This document shows, in pieces, positions 1-10,931 of a DNA stretch of 64,000 nt. Below the pieces are notes generated by a model. That model was not told the DNA's origin. It ran no database searches and saw only the letters and a list, made by a program, of their open reading frames with translations. Both the position numbers and the translations under genes were made by a program. Each line of letters begins with the position of its first letter. Positions within the stretch are counted from its first letter, which is position 1. This stretch comes from Rhodoplanes sp046000175 (lineage in GTDB: Bacteria > Pseudomonadota > Alphaproteobacteria > Rhizobiales > Xanthobacteraceae): positions 62,001 to 126,000 of the forward strand of contig NZ_JBEOMB010000059.1 of assembly GCF_046000175.1 (NCBI RefSeq). The letters run 5' to 3'.

Positions 1-1
1 C

Positions 2-478
2 GGCGCGACCTTCAACGAGCTGTTCCTGCCGATCGTGAAGCGGGCGTTCCCCGAGATCGTCGACGTCTGGCTGCCGCCGCACGCCTGCTCGTACCGGATG
101 GCGATCATCTCCATCAAGAAGCGGTATCCCGGCCACGCCCGGCGCATCATGATGGGCCTGTGGGGCATGCTGCCGCAGTTCACCTACACCAAGCTGATCG
201 TGGTGGTGGACGACGACGTCGATCCGAAGAGCTGGGACGACGTCGCCTGGGCGATCGCGACCCGCTTCGACGCCTCGCGCGACCTGATGGTGATCGACCG
301 CACGCCGATCGACTATCTCGACTTCGCCTCGCCCCTCTCCGGCCTGGGCGGCAAGCTCGGCCTCGACGCGACCAACAAGATCGGCACCGAGACCAGCCGC
401 GAATGGGGCGCCGTGCTCAAGGCGACGCCCGACGTCACGGCGCGCGTCGATGCGCTGTGGCCGAAGCTGGGGTTGTGA
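2..478 (+). CDS. ubiD: UbiD 4-hydroxy-3-polyprenylbenzoate decarboxylase, C-terminal part
   Basis: Only the last 158 residues are present; the frame is open from the left edge. UbiD uses prenylated FMN to decarboxylate the polyprenyl-hydroxybenzoate intermediate of ubiquinone synthesis. The segment carries the conserved UbiD C-terminal run: FPEIVDVWLPPHACSYR, IKKRYPGHARRIMMG, VVVDDDVDPKSWDDV, then TPIDYLDFASP and LGLDATNKI. It follows the classical enterobacterial UbiD pattern rather than that of the aromatic-decarboxylase paralogues, so the ubiquinone role is favoured. The partner UbiX would lie outside the window. The stop is at 476-478, and an inverted repeat follows 43 bases later. Confidence 0.95.
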   Translation, partial: GATFNELFLPIVKRAFPEIVDVWLPPHACSYRMAIISIKKRYPGHARRIMMGLWGMLPQFTYTKLIVVVDDDVDPKSWDDVAWAIATRFDASRDLMVIDRTPIDYLDFASPLSGLGGKLGLDATNKIGTETSREWGAVLKATPDVTARVDALWPKLGL

Positions 479-520
479 TCCGCAGCCTCCCACGCCGACT
501 GCGACACACGCCTCTCCTCC

Positions 521-608
521 GTCATGGCCGGGCTCGTCCCGGCCATCCACGTCTTTTGCGCCCAGACGTCGGAAGACGTGGATGCCCGGCACAAGGCCGG
601 GCATGACG
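521..608. repeat. Intergenic inverted repeat, family A copy 1
   Basis: Outer arms GTCATGGCCGGGCT and AGGCCGGGCATGAC face each other around inner arms CCATCCACGTCTT and AAGACGTGGATG. The unit is non-coding and lies between convergent genes. A second copy sits at 30591-30678. This wording resembles the abundant short intergenic repeats known from Bradyrhizobiaceae genomes; that comparison is from memory. Confidence 0.8.
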
Positions 609-632
609 AGTCGGAGTGCAGGCGCGACCGTC

Positions 633-1067
633 TCAATTCCCTTGCTTGCGGAAGCGCAGCTCGGCCGGGCCGCCGGAGAGCACCAGGGCGTCGCCGACCA
701 CCTTCCAGTGGGTCGCCTGCTCAAGCGCGGCGATCATCGCCGTGTCGGCCTGGGCGCGTTCGGGCGGGCAGCCACGCGCCGTGCGCTCCCCGGTCAGCAC
801 CGTGACGGTATCGCCGGCGACGACGAGCCGGGCCATCACGGCGTCGCACCACAGCTCGATGTCGGCGATCCCGTTGTCGGCGATGTCGAGGATCGGCACC
901 TTCTTGGAGCCCTTCATCGGGTCGGCGTCCATGCGCAGCTCCTGCCCGTAAGGAAACGCACCCTGCGCCTGTGCGTCGGTGGCCGCCATGATGGCGCCCC
1001 CCATGACGCCGCCCCACACGGTGAGCGCGAGGGACAGCCGCAGGACGAAAGCGCCGCGAAAGAGCAT
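633..1067 (-). CDS. Secreted META/HslJ-like domain protein
   Basis: The protein is 144 residues if translation starts at the ATG before LFRGAFVLRLSL; the longer open frame upstream is arginine-rich and unlikely to be translated. An N-terminal signal peptide (hydrophobic to about residue 30, ending ATDAQAQG) directs export. The C-terminal half resembles the META domain of HslJ-type proteins: an LTGERTARGCPPE block (compare TRMACPPE in HslJ), then a helix MIAALEQATHWKVVG and LVLSGGPAELRF. META domains occur in envelope stress and antibiotic-tolerance proteins, but no enzymatic activity is known. It is divergent from the next gene, with about 200 bases between the starts. The family assignment is moderate because the domain is diverged. 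Confidence 0.6.
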   Translation of the reverse strand: MLFRGAFVLRLSLALTVWGGVMGGAIMAATDAQAQGAFPYGQELRMDADPMKGSKKVPILDIADNGIADIELWCDAVMARLVVAGDTVTVLTGERTARGCPPERAQADTAMIAALEQATHWKVVGDALVLSGGPAELRFRKQGN

Positions 1068-1272
1068 GAGGCCACTCCGAATCGAGAACAGGATCGAGAA
1101 CGATAACGAGGACCGGATCGCGGCCGCAGCGAGGCGCTGCCGCGGTGCCGATGGGCCGGCCGAATGCGCCGGGCGGCGGCGTCGGGCGCCTTGTTCTTGC
1201 CGGCTGGCCGTGGTTGTGGTCAAGCGTCGGCGGTCGATCCCGCCGGCCTCGCCGTTTCTCCTGGAGGACTTC

Positions 1273-2487
1273 ATGCGTGCGCTCGCCGCCGTCGCCGCCG
1301 CGTCCCTGACGCTCGCCCTTTCCGGCCCGGCCTTCCCGCAGGCCAAGGGCTCGCGACCGGCGCCCGCGCCGACGCCGCCGGCCGAGACGGTGCGCTACAT
1401 CACGATCTTCGGCGAGCTGATGGGGGCGCTGTCGAGCGACGCGATCTGGCGCGAGGTGCGGCAGGGCAACCGCATCGTCTCGGCCGAGCTCGATCTCTGC
1501 CACTCGGTGACCCCGGGCTCGATCCGCAAGGACCGCTTCAAGATCGCGCTCAAGCCGGAGGGCGGCAAGCTGGTCGGCAGCGGCAAGAGCGAGCCGGAGG
1601 GCGTGCCCGTGACGGTGAGCCTGACCCGCAAGCAGGCGAACGACACGTTCTCGCTCGAGGGCACCATCACGCGCGACGGCAAGACGCAGCCGGCGGCGGC
1701 GACCGACCTCTCCGACATGAGCGAGCAGGAGTTCAAGGACCAGCAGGCGAGCGAGGAGGAGATCGTCACCGCGCCCGGCACCTTCGCCGACGTGTCGCCC
1801 GTGGCGGTCGCCGTGAAGGTGTCGCGCGACGGCCTGCCCGAGCTGGTGAAGAGCCTGCGCGGCCAGGGCGTGCGGGTCGACTATGCGAGCCTGGTGCAGA
1901 CCTGCACGGATCTGCGCAGCGGCCATCAGACGGTGCGGCTGGAGACGGCGCCGGAGCGCGCCGCGGCGCTGGTCTCGAAGCTGCAGGGCATGCCGGGCGT
2001 GATCATGGCGGGCTGGACCACCGGCGCCTACGGGATCGAGCGCGCCGTGCGGATCGACGCGGCCGCGTTCATGGACGGCGGCGCCCTCAAGGTCGACGCG
2101 CTGAGCGAGCGGTTGTCGGCCGCGGTCGCCGCGGCGCTCGCGGCGAAGCCGGTCTCGGCGCGCTGGGACGAGGTGACGCGCGAGGTGACCATCACGCTCG
2201 AGCGCCCCGATCAGGCGGCGCGCGGACTCGATCTCACCGAGGTGATCGAGGTGACCCTGCTGGTCGGCCCGGAAAAGCCCGCCGGCGGCGACGGGTTGGT
2301 GATCTGGCTCGGCGAGTCCTCGGTCGAGCCGGCCGACAAGGCGGCCGGCGCCCAGCTCGCCTTCACGGGCGGGTATCACGGCCAGGAGGAGGAGGGCGCC
2401 GCGGTCGAGACCGACGCGCTGCTCGCGACCCTCGCCCGCGACCTGAAAGGCCGGGTGTGGGACGCCGAGAACCAGAGCTGGAAGTAG
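1273..2487 (+). CDS. Secreted hypothetical protein, 404 residues
   Basis: I do not recognise this family. The ATG is chosen because GGAGG lies six bases upstream and it opens a clean signal peptide (MRALAAVAAASLTLALSG, probable cleavage near FPQA-KG). The mature part is soluble, with no further membrane segment. Residues about 35-150 hold a beta-rich stretch with an isolated Cys (LDLCHSVTPGS). Residues about 170-270 alternate KVSRDGLPELVKSLRGQG and LETAPERAAALVSKLQGMPG, which look like two related alpha/beta units. The C-terminus is acidic and mixed. A periplasmic role is all that can be inferred. Confidence 0.7.
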   Translation: MRALAAVAAASLTLALSGPAFPQAKGSRPAPAPTPPAETVRYITIFGELMGALSSDAIWREVRQGNRIVSAELDLCHSVTPGSIRKDRFKIALKPEGGKLVGSGKSEPEGVPVTVSLTRKQANDTFSLEGTITRDGKTQPAAATDLSDMSEQEFKDQQASEEEIVTAPGTFADVSPVAVAVKVSRDGLPELVKSLRGQGVRVDYASLVQTCTDLRSGHQTVRLETAPERAAALVSKLQGMPGVIMAGWTTGAYGIERAVRIDAAAFMDGGALKVDALSERLSAAVAAALAAKPVSARWDEVTREVTITLERPDQAARGLDLTEVIEVTLLVGPEKPAGGDGLVIWLGESSVEPADKAAGAQLAFTGGYHGQEEEGAAVETDALLATLARDLKGRVWDAENQSWK

Positions 2488-2608
2488 GGTGCGCCGAATC
2501 TCGTCCCTCTCCACGCGAGGGCTGGCGCGGGCACCTTTCACGACGCCTGGATCGCCGCATGCGAACGGTTGTGAGGAGCCTCTGACGATACGGCGAGTGC
2601 TGCGCGGC

Positions 2609-2730
2609 TCCCTCTCCCCGGCGGGGAGGGCTGGGGTGAGGGGGGACTGACGCCGGTTGTTTCATCGAGAGGGCGGCACCCCCTCACCCGACGCGCTGTG
2701 CGCGTCGACCTCTCCCCGCTGGGGAGAGGT
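2609..2730. repeat. Intergenic inverted repeat, family C copy 1
   Basis: Two short palindromes of the type CCTCTCCCC-N3-GGGGAGAGG (2609-2630, imperfect, and 2709-2729, perfect) flank a spacer containing complementary GGGTGAGGGG and CCCCTCACCC. The unit lies just downstream of the TRAP permease stop. It is related to the elements at 47041-47064 and 57082-57240 and could act as a transcript 3' end. Confidence 0.75.
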
Positions 2731-2773
2731 GAAAAGAGCGCGCCGTTGGTAGCCCGCGCTCCAGCTTGGTGCC

Positions 2774-4516
2774 TCACCCCCCGTACAGCCAGTTCGGCAG
2801 CCACAGCACGATGCCGGGCCAGATGTACATGATCACCATGCACAGGATGACGACGCCCATGTAGGGCATCATCCCGGCGAAGATCTGGTTGATGGTGACG
2901 TGCGGCGGCGCCACGCCCTTCAGGTAGAAGGCCGACATGGCGACGGGCGGCGACAGGAAGGCGGCCTGCAGGTTCACGAAGACGAGCACGCCCCACAGGA
3001 TCGGGTCGATGCCGAAGTGCTTCAGGAGCGGCAGGAAGATCGGCACGAAGATGATGATGATCTCGGTCCATTCCAGCGGCCAGCCGAGAATGAAGATGAT
3101 CGCCTGCGACAGGATCATGAACTGGGTGGGCGTGAGGTCGAGCGACAGCACCCAGCGCTCCAGCAGCGCCTGACCGCCCAGCACCGCGAACACGGCCGAG
3201 AACAGCGCCGAGCCGACGAACAGCCAGCACACCATCGCGGTCGTCTTGGCGGTGAGGAACACCGCCTCCTTGGTGCGCTTCCAGTCGAGCGTGCGGGCGA
3301 ACAGCGCCAGCAGGAAGGCGCCGAACGAGCCGACCGCCGCCGACTCGGTCGCCGTGGTGATGCCGAGCAGGATGACCAGCAGCACCGTGATGCTGAGCGT
3401 GGCGATCGGCAGGACCGAGGAGGTGAGCAGCTTCAGAAGCGAGAAGCGCTCCGCCCCCATGCGCCAGTAGTAGCGGACCAGCATGGCGGCCAGCAGCACG
3501 CCGACCACGGCGTAGGTGACGAAGAAGCCGGTGCCCGGCCCGGTGTCGGCCGCGGCCTCGACCGGGGCGGCGCCGCCGAGTGGCTGCAGGCCGAGCGACT
3601 CGATCTCCTCGGCCGGCGCGCGATGGATGACGACGTACCACCAGACGAGCCCCATCAGCGCGGCGGCGAGCACGAGCGGCACCAGCGCGATCAGGAAGTT
3701 GGCGACGAGCGCGCCGTAGCCGACCGGTGTGCCGTCCTCCCGCTTGACGGCCCGGGCCCGCGCCGGCGAGGCGAGCGCCGACACGAAGGTCTTCAGCACA
3801 TTGGGCGAGTAGGCCGCGCGCAGTCGGCTCAGCCATTCCGGCACCGGCACCCGGGTCTGGTCCGGCGGCAGCGGCGGGGCGAGCGACGGCTGGATGAGGG
3901 CACGGCTGATGATGTAGACGATGTAGAGCGTGGCCAGGAAGAAGCCCGGGAACATCGCGGCGGCGTAGAGCTTCACCACCGACTGGCCGGCGACCGCCGC
4001 ATAGACGATGATCATCACCGACGGCGGGATGAGAATGCCGAGCGTGCCGCCCGCCGTGATGACGCCGGCGGCGAGCTTGACGTCGTAGCCGGCCCGCAGC
4101 ATCGGGCCGAAGGCGATGACGCCCATCAGCACCACGACGGCGCCGACCAGGCCCGAGGCGAGTCCCCAGAAGGCGCAGACGATGAGGCTCGCGACCGCCA
4201 GCGACGCCGGCACCCGGCTGAACGAGAGCTGCACGCTGTAGAACATCTTGTCGACGAGGGCGCCGCGCTCCATCACGTAGCCCATCAGCACGAAGAGCGG
4301 GATGGAGATCAGCACGTCGTTGGTCATCGCGCCGTAGGTGCGCTGGACCATCAGGTCGAAGACGCGGTTGTCCCACCAGAACTGGGTGGGATCGTAAAAA
4401 GCGTAGAAGCCGAAGAAGATGCCGAGCCCCATCAGCGTGAAGGCGGTGGGGAAGCCCATCATGATGGCGATCACGATGAGCCCGAGCATCAGGAGCCCGA
4501 GGGCGGGATCGCTCAT
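2774..4516 (-). CDS. dctM: TRAP transporter large permease, DctM type
   Basis: This 580-residue protein is the ion-coupled membrane subunit of a TRAP importer. It has many membrane spans and typical DctM blocks: ISIPLFVLMGYVMERG, FWGLASGLVGAVVVLMG, GTLGILIPPSVMIIVYA, then TTATESAAVGSFGA and LGWPLEWTEIIIIFVPIF. It is longer than the usual 430-470 residues because of an inserted segment of about 120 residues (roughly 205-330), which adds soluble linkers and two extra spans. Such long DctM proteins are known among 2-oxo-acid and organic-acid TRAP systems. The start overlaps the dctQ stop by four bases (ATGA), so the two are translationally coupled. Confidence 0.93.
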   Translation of the reverse strand: MSDPALGLLMLGLIVIAIMMGFPTAFTLMGLGIFFGFYAFYDPTQFWWDNRVFDLMVQRTYGAMTNDVLISIPLFVLMGYVMERGALVDKMFYSVQLSFSRVPASLAVASLIVCAFWGLASGLVGAVVVLMGVIAFGPMLRAGYDVKLAAGVITAGGTLGILIPPSVMIIVYAAVAGQSVVKLYAAAMFPGFFLATLYIVYIISRALIQPSLAPPLPPDQTRVPVPEWLSRLRAAYSPNVLKTFVSALASPARARAVKREDGTPVGYGALVANFLIALVPLVLAAALMGLVWWYVVIHRAPAEEIESLGLQPLGGAAPVEAAADTGPGTGFFVTYAVVGVLLAAMLVRYYWRMGAERFSLLKLLTSSVLPIATLSITVLLVILLGITTATESAAVGSFGAFLLALFARTLDWKRTKEAVFLTAKTTAMVCWLFVGSALFSAVFAVLGGQALLERWVLSLDLTPTQFMILSQAIIFILGWPLEWTEIIIIFVPIFLPLLKHFGIDPILWGVLVFVNLQAAFLSPPVAMSAFYLKGVAPPHVTINQIFAGMMPYMGVVILCMVIMYIWPGIVLWLPNWLYGG

Positions 4517-5220
4517 GTGTTCAGGTCTCCCCCCATGCCGCGCTGGCGCGCGGTCTCGTCTATGGCGTGGGCGCGGGCGATCGCCGCCTTGCGGGTGTCC
4601 TCGTCGACGTACTCGCTGTTGGCGAGCTGCTCCTCGATCACGTCGAGCTCGGCGACGTCCTTGAGCCGCGGCGGCCACACCCCGGACTTCAGGCAGACCA
4701 CGCAGCGCAACATTTCGGCGAGCCCCTGAATCAGCACGAGCACGCCGGCGATCGGGATCACGGTCTTGAAGGGATAGACGGGCGGTCCGTCGGCCGTCAC
4801 GTTCGAGTGCTCGAGGATGCGCCAGGAATCCTGCGCGTAGTGCAGGCCGGCATAGACCAGCGCGCCGATGCCGGGCAGGAAGAACACCACGTAGAGAATC
4901 AGGTCGAGCGTCGCCTGGGTCCGCGGCTTGAACGAGCCGTAGAGGAAATCGCCGCGCACATGCGCGTTCTGGGCGAGCGTGTAGGCGCCGCACAGCATGA
5001 AGACGGTGCCGTACAGCATGTTGTTGAGATCGAAGATCCAGGCGGTCGGCGCGTTGAAGAGGTAGCGCTTGAACACCTCGATGACCACGACGGTCATCAG
5101 CGCGATGATCAGCCAGGCCGCGGTCTTGCCGACGATCGTGCTGATCAGGTCGGCGACGTAGAGCACGCGCTGCACCGGCTTGGCGCGGCGGATCGCCCGG
5201 GTGGACTGGAGCATCGACAT
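4513..5220 (-). CDS. dctQ: TRAP transporter small permease, DctQ type
   Basis: This 235-residue membrane subunit pairs with DctM. Four hydrophobic spans are visible, starting at TAAWLIIALMTVVVIEVF, with the typical DctQ stretch FDLNNMLYGTVFMLCGAYTL followed by NAHVRGDFLY. An unusual soluble C-terminal tail of about 60 residues (KDVAELDVIEEQLANSEYVD onward) follows the last span. The ATG at 5218-5220 is chosen because the preceding open frame is low-complexity and rich in Pro and Arg; an ATG two codons downstream is possible. It overlaps dctM by four bases and lies 218 bases from dctP. Confidence 0.88.
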   Translation of the reverse strand: MSMLQSTRAIRRAKPVQRVLYVADLISTIVGKTAAWLIIALMTVVVIEVFKRYLFNAPTAWIFDLNNMLYGTVFMLCGAYTLAQNAHVRGDFLYGSFKPRTQATLDLILYVVFFLPGIGALVYAGLHYAQDSWRILEHSNVTADGPPVYPFKTVIPIAGVLVLIQGLAEMLRCVVCLKSGVWPPRLKDVAELDVIEEQLANSEYVDEDTRKAAIARAHAIDETARQRGMGGDLNT

Positions 5221-5438
5221 GGGCGGAAACGCTCGGCGCGGCGGCGATCGGGGCGCATGGCCCGTCCGACGCGCCGCGGACGGGACGTCGTCTGGCCGGA
5301 GAAGACGGGCCGGCACCGGCACCGGTGCCGGCGCCGGGGACCGGGAGCGGCCGTCTCGGCGGCACCGCAGCGATCCTCCGACGAACGAGGACCGCTCCGG
5401 CGCGAGACCGCCGCCGCGCGGCGGCGGGGATCAGGCGA

Positions 5439-6632
5439 TCAGGTCGGCTGCTTGGCGACCCCGGAGGCGCCGAAATAGTGGTCGAACGCCATCTTGCGGC
5501 TCACCACCGTGTCGTTCTCCCATTGCGTGGCGCGCTGGGCGAACTGCCGCTGCGACTCGAGGATCTCCTTGAAGATCGGGTTCTCGCCGGCCTTCTTCTT
5601 GACGACCTCGTCGTAGACCTCGAGCTGCTTCTTCAGCACGGCGTCCGGCGTCTTGTAGAAGCGGACCTTGTCCTTCTGCTGCATCTCGACATAGTCCTTG
5701 GAGTAGCGGTCGATCGCCTTCCAGGACATGTCGGCCGAGGCGGCCTCGACCGCGTTGGCGATCAGGGCCCGCATCTTCTCGGGCAGCGCCTCGTACTTGG
5801 TCTTGTTGAACAGCACCTCGAACTGCTCGGCGTTCTGGTGGTAGCTCTGCAGCATGCAGACCTTGGACACGTCCGGGAAGCCGAGCACCCGGTCCGAGGA
5901 GGCGTTGTTGAACTCGGCCGCGTCCAGGAGGCCGCGGTCCATGGCCGAGACGATCTCGCCGCCGGGCAGCGCGTTGACGGCCATGCCGAGGCCCTGGAAC
6001 ACGTCGATCGAGATGCCGACGGTGCGGAACTTCAGGCCCTTCATGTCGTCGACCTTGGCGACCGGCTTCTTGAACCAGCCGAGCGGCTGGGTCGGCATCG
6101 GGCCGTAGGGGAACGACACCACGTTGGCGCCGATCGAGTCGTAGAGCTTGGCGAGCAGCTCCTTGCCGCCGCCGTACTTGTGCCAGGCGAGCAGCATGTT
6201 GGCGTCCATGCCGAAGCCCGGGCCGGAGCCCCACAGGGCGAGCGCGGTCTGCTTGCCGTAGTGATAGACCATCACGCCGTGGCCGCCGTCGAGCGTGCCC
6301 TTCGACACCGCCTCGAGCAGGCCGAAGGCCGGCACCACGGCGCCCGCCGGCAGCACCTCGATCTTCAGGTCGCCACCGGTCATGTCGTTGACCTTCTTGG
6401 CGAAGTCGAGGGCGTATTCGTGGAATATGTCCTTCGAGGGCCACGTGCTCTGCCAGCGCATGGTGATCGGGCCGCTCGACTGGGCGACGGCCGGGGCCGC
6501 GACCGTGGCGGCGGCGCCGGCGGCGCCGGCGGTCAGCAGGAACTTGCGCCGCGTCGCGGCTTTCGCGGTGGTCGCCTCGACGTGGTCGGGCGACGTGCGG
6601 ACGGACGGGTGGCGGGAATCCGGGCGGGACAT
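5439..6632 (-). CDS. dctP: TRAP transporter substrate-binding protein, DctP family
   Basis: A 397-residue periplasmic receptor delivers its ligand to DctQM. The N-terminus has a twin-arginine export signal (TRRKFLLTAG at about 28-37, cleavage near APAVAQS). Then come typical receptor blocks: MRWQSTWPSKDIFHEYALDF, GDLKIEVLPAGAVVPAFGLL, MKGLKFRTVGISIDVFQGLG and ALPGGEIVSAMDRGLLDAAEF. The pattern resembles TakP-like receptors for 2-oxo or other carboxylic acids, but the ligand cannot be read from sequence. A strong GGAGGAAA ribosome site precedes the ATG. It is the first gene of the dctP-dctQ-dctM array and is divergent from the ABC exporter. Confidence 0.92.
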   Translation of the reverse strand: MSRPDSRHPSVRTSPDHVEATTAKAATRRKFLLTAGAAGAAATVAAPAVAQSSGPITMRWQSTWPSKDIFHEYALDFAKKVNDMTGGDLKIEVLPAGAVVPAFGLLEAVSKGTLDGGHGVMVYHYGKQTALALWGSGPGFGMDANMLLAWHKYGGGKELLAKLYDSIGANVVSFPYGPMPTQPLGWFKKPVAKVDDMKGLKFRTVGISIDVFQGLGMAVNALPGGEIVSAMDRGLLDAAEFNNASSDRVLGFPDVSKVCMLQSYHQNAEQFEVLFNKTKYEALPEKMRALIANAVEAASADMSWKAIDRYSKDYVEMQQKDKVRFYKTPDAVLKKQLEVYDEVVKKKAGENPIFKEILESQRQFAQRATQWENDTVVSRKMAFDHYFGASGVAKQPT

Positions 6633-6943
6633 GACTGCGTTTCCTCCAAAAAGTCGTTGGCGAACAGCCTCGTTCTCGGGCCGTCCTTGTCAGGTGTTCT
6701 TGGAGCGTGGACCGCTCGTGCTCCGACATGCGGGTGCTGCCGGTTGGGCGGCAGTGTGGCCGGTTCCCGTCGCAACCTCAAGGGCGAAGGTATCGAACTT
6801 TAGGCGAAATCCCGGATCCCGATCGTACTGTCGGACCGGCCGCCGGGGCGACCGCGGGGACGTGAAAACGCCCGGTTTCGCCGCGATTGAGGCGGCCGTT
6901 CGCCGCCGGTCCCGCCGGCGCGCCGCCGCCACTGGAGCGCCTC

Positions 6944-8689
6944 GTGTCCCGCCTGACCTCGTCCCTCGCCGTCGTGTGGCGCCTCGCCGCACCTTACTTC
7001 CGCTCCGAGGACCGCTGGGCGGGCCGCGGCCTGCTCGCCGCCGTCGTCGCCATCGAGCTCGCCATCGTCGCCATCACGGTGATGATCAACCAATGGAACA
7101 ACCGCTTCTACAACGCCCTGCAGGAGCGCAGCTGGGACACCTTCGTGTCCGAGCTCCTGTTCTTCTGTGCGCTGGCGGCCGCCTTCATCGTGCTCGCCGT
7201 CTATCAGCTCTATCTGAACCAGTGGCTGCAGATCCGCTGGCGGCGCTGGATGACGAGCCGCTATCTGTCGCACTGGCTCGCCGACGCCAACCACTACCGC
7301 ATGCAGCTCCTCGGCGACTCGGCCGACAATCCGGACCAGCGCATCGCCGAGGACATCAACCAGTTCATCGATCGCGGCCTCACCATCGGGCTCGGGCTCC
7401 TCAACGCGGTCGTCACGCTGGTGTCGTTCGTCGCCATCCTGTGGGGCCTGTCGGCGCGGGCACCGCTTCATCTCGGCGGCAGCACGTGGGACATCCCGGG
7501 CTATCTGGTCTGGGCCGCCCTCCTGTGGGCGGTCGTCGGCACCACGCTCACCCATCTGATCGGCCGGCCGCTGATCCCGCTGAACTTCCGCCAGCAGCGC
7601 TACGAGGCCGATTTCCGCTTCAGCCTGGTGCGGGTGCGCGAGAACGGCGAGCAGATCGCGCTGCTCGGCGGCGAGAGCGCCGAGAAGGCCCGGCTGCTCG
7701 ATCGCTTCGGCGCCCTGATGGGCAACTGGTTCGCCATCATGACGCGGCAGAAGAAGCTCACCTTCTTCACGGCCGGCTACGGCCAGATCTCGACCGTGTT
7801 CCCGTTCGTCGTCGTGTCGCCGGCCTATTTCGCCGGCGTCGTCAATCTCGGCGGGCTGATGCAGACGGCCTCGGCCTTCGGCAGCGTGCAGACGGCGCTG
7901 TCCTTCTTCATCACGTCCTACCGGTCGATCGCCGAATGGAAGGCGGTGGTCGACCGGCTCGACGGCTTCGACGCCGCGATCGCGGCGGGCCGAGCCGCGA
8001 CCCGGACGCCGGAGACGATCGCGGTGACGCCGCGCCCGGAGGCCGGCGGCATCGCGACCGCGGCGCTCGACGTGCGGCTGCCGAACGGGCGGCCGTTGGT
8101 GACGGCCGCCGACCTCGATCTGCCGGCCGGGGCGCGCGTGCTGGTCAATGGCCCGTCGGGCTCGGGCAAGTCGACCCTGTTCCGGGCGCTCGCCGGCATC
8201 TGGCCGTTCGGCGACGGCGACATCGCGGTGCCGGACGGCAAGACCGTGATGGTCCTGCCGCAGAAGCCGTATCTGCCGGTCGGCCCGCTCGCCGCCGCGG
8301 TCGCGTACCCGGCCGAGCCGGAGCGGTTCGCGCGGGAGCGGGTCGCCGAGGTCCTCGTAGCGGTCGGGCTCGGCGGGCTGGTGCCGCGGCTCGACGAGGA
8401 CGCCCATTGGGCCCGCATGCTGTCGCTCGGCGAGCAGCAGCGTCTCGCCATCGCCCGCGCCATCCTGCACGCGCCCGACTATCTGTTCCTCGACGAGGCG
8501 ACGGCGTCGCTCGACGAGCCGTCGGAGGCGGCCCTCTATCGGCTGTTGCGCGAAAGACTGCCCGGCACGGCGCTGGTGTCGATCGGCCACCGCTCGACGC
8601 TCGACGCCCTGCACGACCGCCGCCTGGTGCTGGAGCGCGACGGCGACGGCCACACGATTCGCGAGCGGGATCTGGCGCCGGCGCAGTGA
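6944..8689 (+). CDS. ABC transporter, fused permease-ATPase (YddA/SbmA-BacA-like)
   Basis: A GTG start is chosen because TGGAG lies just upstream and the earlier frame is GC-noise; this gives 581 residues. The first 320 residues form an SbmA/BacA-like membrane domain (MINQWNNRFYNALQERSWDTF, YLNQWLQIRWRRWMTSRYL, NPDQRIAEDINQF). The last 190 are an ABC ATPase with Walker A GPSGSGKST (about residue 403), signature LSLGEQQRLAIAR, Walker B YLFLDEATASLDE and H-loop IGHRS. Relatives include E. coli YddA and the ABCD-type half-transporters; they act as homodimers. The substrate is unknown: peptides, cobalamin and very-long-chain acyl compounds are all known for the wider family. Confidence 0.92.
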   Translation: MSRLTSSLAVVWRLAAPYFRSEDRWAGRGLLAAVVAIELAIVAITVMINQWNNRFYNALQERSWDTFVSELLFFCALAAAFIVLAVYQLYLNQWLQIRWRRWMTSRYLSHWLADANHYRMQLLGDSADNPDQRIAEDINQFIDRGLTIGLGLLNAVVTLVSFVAILWGLSARAPLHLGGSTWDIPGYLVWAALLWAVVGTTLTHLIGRPLIPLNFRQQRYEADFRFSLVRVRENGEQIALLGGESAEKARLLDRFGALMGNWFAIMTRQKKLTFFTAGYGQISTVFPFVVVSPAYFAGVVNLGGLMQTASAFGSVQTALSFFITSYRSIAEWKAVVDRLDGFDAAIAAGRAATRTPETIAVTPRPEAGGIATAALDVRLPNGRPLVTAADLDLPAGARVLVNGPSGSGKSTLFRALAGIWPFGDGDIAVPDGKTVMVLPQKPYLPVGPLAAAVAYPAEPERFARERVAEVLVAVGLGGLVPRLDEDAHWARMLSLGEQQRLAIARAILHAPDYLFLDEATASLDEPSEAALYRLLRERLPGTALVSIGHRSTLDALHDRRLVLERDGDGHTIRERDLAPAQ

Positions 8690-8768
8690 GGCGGCGGTAG
8701 TAACAACTGCGTTCGCGGGGCTCGAAGGCCTCGCCCGCTCCGATGAAGAGCGGCGATGAAAGGCGATG

Positions 8769-8797
8769 AAAAAAGGGCCGCCTTTCGGCGGCCCTTC
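8769..8797 (-). terminator. Rho-independent terminator of groESL
   Basis: Read on the minus strand, GGGCCGCC-GAAA-GGCGGCCC is followed by six T residues. It lies 40 bases past the groEL stop. The stem is perfect with a GNRA-type tetraloop. It may also slow transcripts of the ABC gene arriving from the other side. Confidence 0.92.
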
Positions 8798-8836
8798 GTC
8801 GTCTGGTGATCAGGTCTGCCGATCAGGAGCGGCCGA

Positions 8837-10474
<1,638 letters not shown>

Positions 10475-10569
10475 GTCGATTGCTCCGAATTGGGGTCAGT
10501 CGGGGGAACGCCGGGCCGTGGGGGCAGCGCGCTCGCGCGCCCCGCGCGGCCGGCGGGAAGGCGTGGTGA

Positions 10570-10866
10570 TCAGCCGATCACGCCCATGATGTCGGACTCC
10601 TTCATGATCAGGAGGTCCTCGCCGTCGAGCTTCACCTCGGTGCCCGACCACTTGCCGAACAGGACGCGGTCGCCGACCTTGAGGTCGAGCGGGACCAGCT
10701 TGCCGGCCTCGTCGCGGCCGCCCGGGCCGACGGCGATGATCTCGCCCTGGCTCGGCTTCTCCTTGGCGGTGTCCGGGATGATGATGCCGCCGGCGGTCTT
10801 CTCTTCGGCCTCGATGCGCTTCACGACGACGCGATCGTGCAGCGGGCGGAACGTGGTCTTCGCCAT
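10570..10866 (-). CDS. groES: Co-chaperonin GroES (10 kDa)
   Basis: The 98-residue lid of the GroEL chamber. It begins MAKTTFRPLHDRVVVKRIEA and contains the mobile loop EEKTAGGIIIPDTAKEKP and the conserved GDRVLFGKWSGTEVK block. The ATG at 10864-10866 is the standard GroES start; the longer open frame upstream runs into the promoter and CIRCE element and is not coding. It is the first gene of the groES-groEL operon. Confidence 0.99.
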   Translation of the reverse strand: MAKTTFRPLHDRVVVKRIEAEEKTAGGIIIPDTAKEKPSQGEIIAVGPGGRDEAGKLVPLDLKVGDRVLFGKWSGTEVKLDGEDLLIMKESDIMGVIG

Positions 10867-10931
10867 GGACTGTCTATCCTCGTCGCCACCTCGGGTGGCT
10901 GGGGTTTCGTTGGCAAACTCGGGATTGTCGG

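Noticed and set aside
721..2541. 606-residue minus-strand open frame
   Set aside because: Arg/Ala-rich shadow overlapping two better genes that have signal peptides and ribosome sites.
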